From: Microbacteriaceae bacterium
GTDB taxonomy: Bacteria; Actinomycetota; Actinomycetes; Actinomycetales; Microbacteriaceae
Assembly (NCBI GenBank): GCA_025463615.1
Contig: JAODAU010000340.1
Span: 1 to 6,767, forward strand
Length of the DNA: 6,767 bases
Direction of reading: 5' to 3'
This document shows, piece by piece, positions 5,840 to 6,767 of this stretch; within the stretch, counting starts at the first letter, position 1, and each line of letters opens with the position of its first letter. Made by a program: the position numbers and the translations under genes. The notes beneath the pieces were generated by a model. That model saw only the letters and a program-made list of their open reading frames with translations. It was not told where the DNA came from and searched no databases.

Positions 5840-5874
5840 CGCCCGGGCCCGCCCTCGCGACCGAGCCCGGGCGG
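5839..5874. terminator. Probable bidirectional terminator hairpin (hairpin 3 of 3)
   Basis: CCGCCCGGGC at 5839-5848 pairs perfectly with GCCCGGGCGG at 5865-5874, a ten-pair all-G/C stem around a 16-base loop. An alternative fold pairs CCCGCCC at 5848-5854 with GGGCGGG at 5869-5875. It lies between the plus-strand hsp20 unit and the convergent hydrolase, where a shared terminator is expected. No U-tract follows on either side, common for high-GC actinobacterial terminators. Confidence 0.6.
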
Positions 5875-5916
5875 GTGCGTTCCCCGCCTGCCAGGAAGCC
5901 CACACTGTGCCTCGGG

Positions 5917-6767
5917 TCAGCCGATCCAATCGGCGATGTCCGATACGACTGCGGGGTCGACGTGTTGGGGCGCCTCGTACTGTGCCGGTATGGACGCGCC
6001 CGAGCCCTGGAAGAACAGGTGATCGTCCGACTCGTAGACGCGGATGTCGACATCGGAACGATGGCCAAGACCCGCGCGCCATCCGACCAGGTCATCGGCC
6101 ACGGTCACCTGGTAATCGCGGGCCCCCTGCAGGATGAGCATCGGGATGTCGAGCCCCGCAGCAGTCGCGACAGGGTCATCGTCGCGCAGGTCGAGCCAAT
6201 ACGAACCCGACCAGTTGAACGGGAGGTCGGCGGCGGCTGTCTCCATCGAGAGGCTTGGGCTGGCGACCAGGGCCGCCTGTGCTTCGATCGCCTCCAGAGC
6301 GGCAGAAGGCAGCGACTGCGGGCTGACGGCCGCGATGTGACGAGCCACGCGAACCGCCGCCTGCTGCATGGGTGAGGTGTCGCCGGCCAGAATCACGAGG
6401 CCGACGACCGACGTGTCGGCGGCGGCGACGCGAGGAGCGACCCTGCCGCCCAGGCTGTGTCCGAGAACGAAGATCCGGCGGGCGTCGACGCCGCGCTGCG
6501 CACGGAGAAGTCGCGCGGCGGCGAGTGCGCTCGGGATGTACTCGTCGCTTACAGTGAAGCCCGCTTCGGTCGCCAGCTCGGGATGCGTGTAGGTCAGCTT
6601 GTCGAACCGGATAACCGCGATCCCTCGGGTGGCCAAGCCCCAGGCAAGGTCCTTGAGGGGCTTGTTGGCCCCGCTGGTCTCGTCGCGATCGAACGGTCCG
6701 CCGCCCTGGAGAAGCACCACCCCGGGGTGCTTACCGAATCCGCGAGGCAACGTCAATGTTGCCGAGA
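5917..6767 (-). CDS. Alpha/beta hydrolase (5' end outside the window)
   Basis: This is the C-terminal portion (at least 283 residues) of a serine hydrolase of the alpha/beta fold. Residues are numbered from the TTG codon at 6756. The nucleophile elbow is GHSLGG at 99-104 with Ser101. The likely acid is Asp214 (LILQGARDYQV) and the likely base His246 (ESDDHLFF), so the triad is complete. The stretch GPFDRDETSGANKPLKDLAWGLATRGIAVIRFDK (20-53) is characteristic of a family often annotated as alpha/beta hydrolase or S33-type peptidase-like, active on ester or amide bonds; the substrate is unknown. The frame has no stop before the right edge, and the codons before the TTG (encoding SAT) continue the usual TLTLP lead-in strand. 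I therefore treat the gene as truncated by the window, not started at TTG; family members often have an extra N-terminal domain there. The C-terminus DIADWIG* is a normal end. LLQGGGP carries Gln where the motif near the oxyanion hole often has His. Confidence 0.88.
   Translation of the reverse strand, partial: SATLTLPRGFGKHPGVVLLQGGGPFDRDETSGANKPLKDLAWGLATRGIAVIRFDKLTYTHPELATEAGFTVSDEYIPSALAAARLLRAQRGVDARRIFVLGHSLGGRVAPRVAAADTSVVGLVILAGDTSPMQQAAVRVARHIAAVSPQSLPSAALEAIEAQAALVASPSLSMETAAADLPFNWSGSYWLDLRDDDPVATAAGLDIPMLILQGARDYQVTVADDLVGWRAGLGHRSDVDIRVYESDDHLFFQGSGASIPAQYEAPQHVDPAVVSDIADWIG

Noticed and set aside
5765..6375. Continuation of the small post-hsp20 frame to 6375 as a 246-residue protein
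   Set aside because: Codon bias is lost, the stretch crosses three hairpins and 459 bases lie antisense to an alpha/beta hydrolase with a complete triad. Kept only as an alternative.
6754..6756. TTG as the true start of the hydrolase
   Set aside because: The frame is open beyond it to the window edge, the preceding codons fit the family's lead-in strand, and there is no ribosome binding site visible in the few bases left.

Overview
The window is GC-rich DNA with strong G/C preference at third codon positions. It has strong GGAGG-type ribosome binding sites and Gram-positive features: an LPXTG-like LASTG sorting signal, and CIRCE and HAIR heat-shock operators. This points to a high-GC actinobacterium. 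Microbacteriaceae or a near relative is my best guess, made on style alone. There are no mobile elements, tRNAs, rRNAs or CRISPR arrays.

Layout, left to right. (1) Positions 1-83 are the last 26 codons of an unidentified plus-strand gene. (2) It converges, with only 7 bases between stop codons, on a very large minus-strand gene (91-3840, 1249 aa) for a secreted, cell-wall-anchored, multi-domain surface protein. Its order is signal peptide, unknown N-terminal domain with four Cys, PKD domain, CSLREA-like segment, long parallel beta-helix, C-terminal Ig-like module, calcium-binding DxDxDG segment, choice-of-anchor-U-like domain, LASTG, membrane helix, basic tail. (3) Directly upstream on the same strand is a stand-alone LuxR-type regulator (3934-5019). 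(4) Divergent from it is a small heat-shock protein of the Hsp20 family (5193-5612). The 173-base region between them carries a near-perfect CIRCE operator (HrcA site) and, 17 bases further on, a HAIR-type operator (HspR site). (5) A small acidic reading frame (from 5635) follows hsp20 closely. Its 3' end is unresolved. (6) Three consecutive hairpins (5795-5874) fill the convergent gap. (7) A minus-strand alpha/beta hydrolase (5917 to the right edge, 5' end outside the window) closes the window.

How they fit together. The hsp20 gene looks like a stress gene with two stacked repressor sites, and the small frame downstream is probably on the same transcript. The LuxR-type regulator and the surface protein are co-directional, with a 93-base gap and no convincing terminator, so they may be co-transcribed or the regulator may control its neighbour; this is inference from position only. 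The most unusual element is the dual HrcA/HspR operator arrangement at a single small-heat-shock gene. The second most interesting is the small frame after hsp20, whose coding character seems to stop at about 5760 although its reading frame runs on antisense to the hydrolase.
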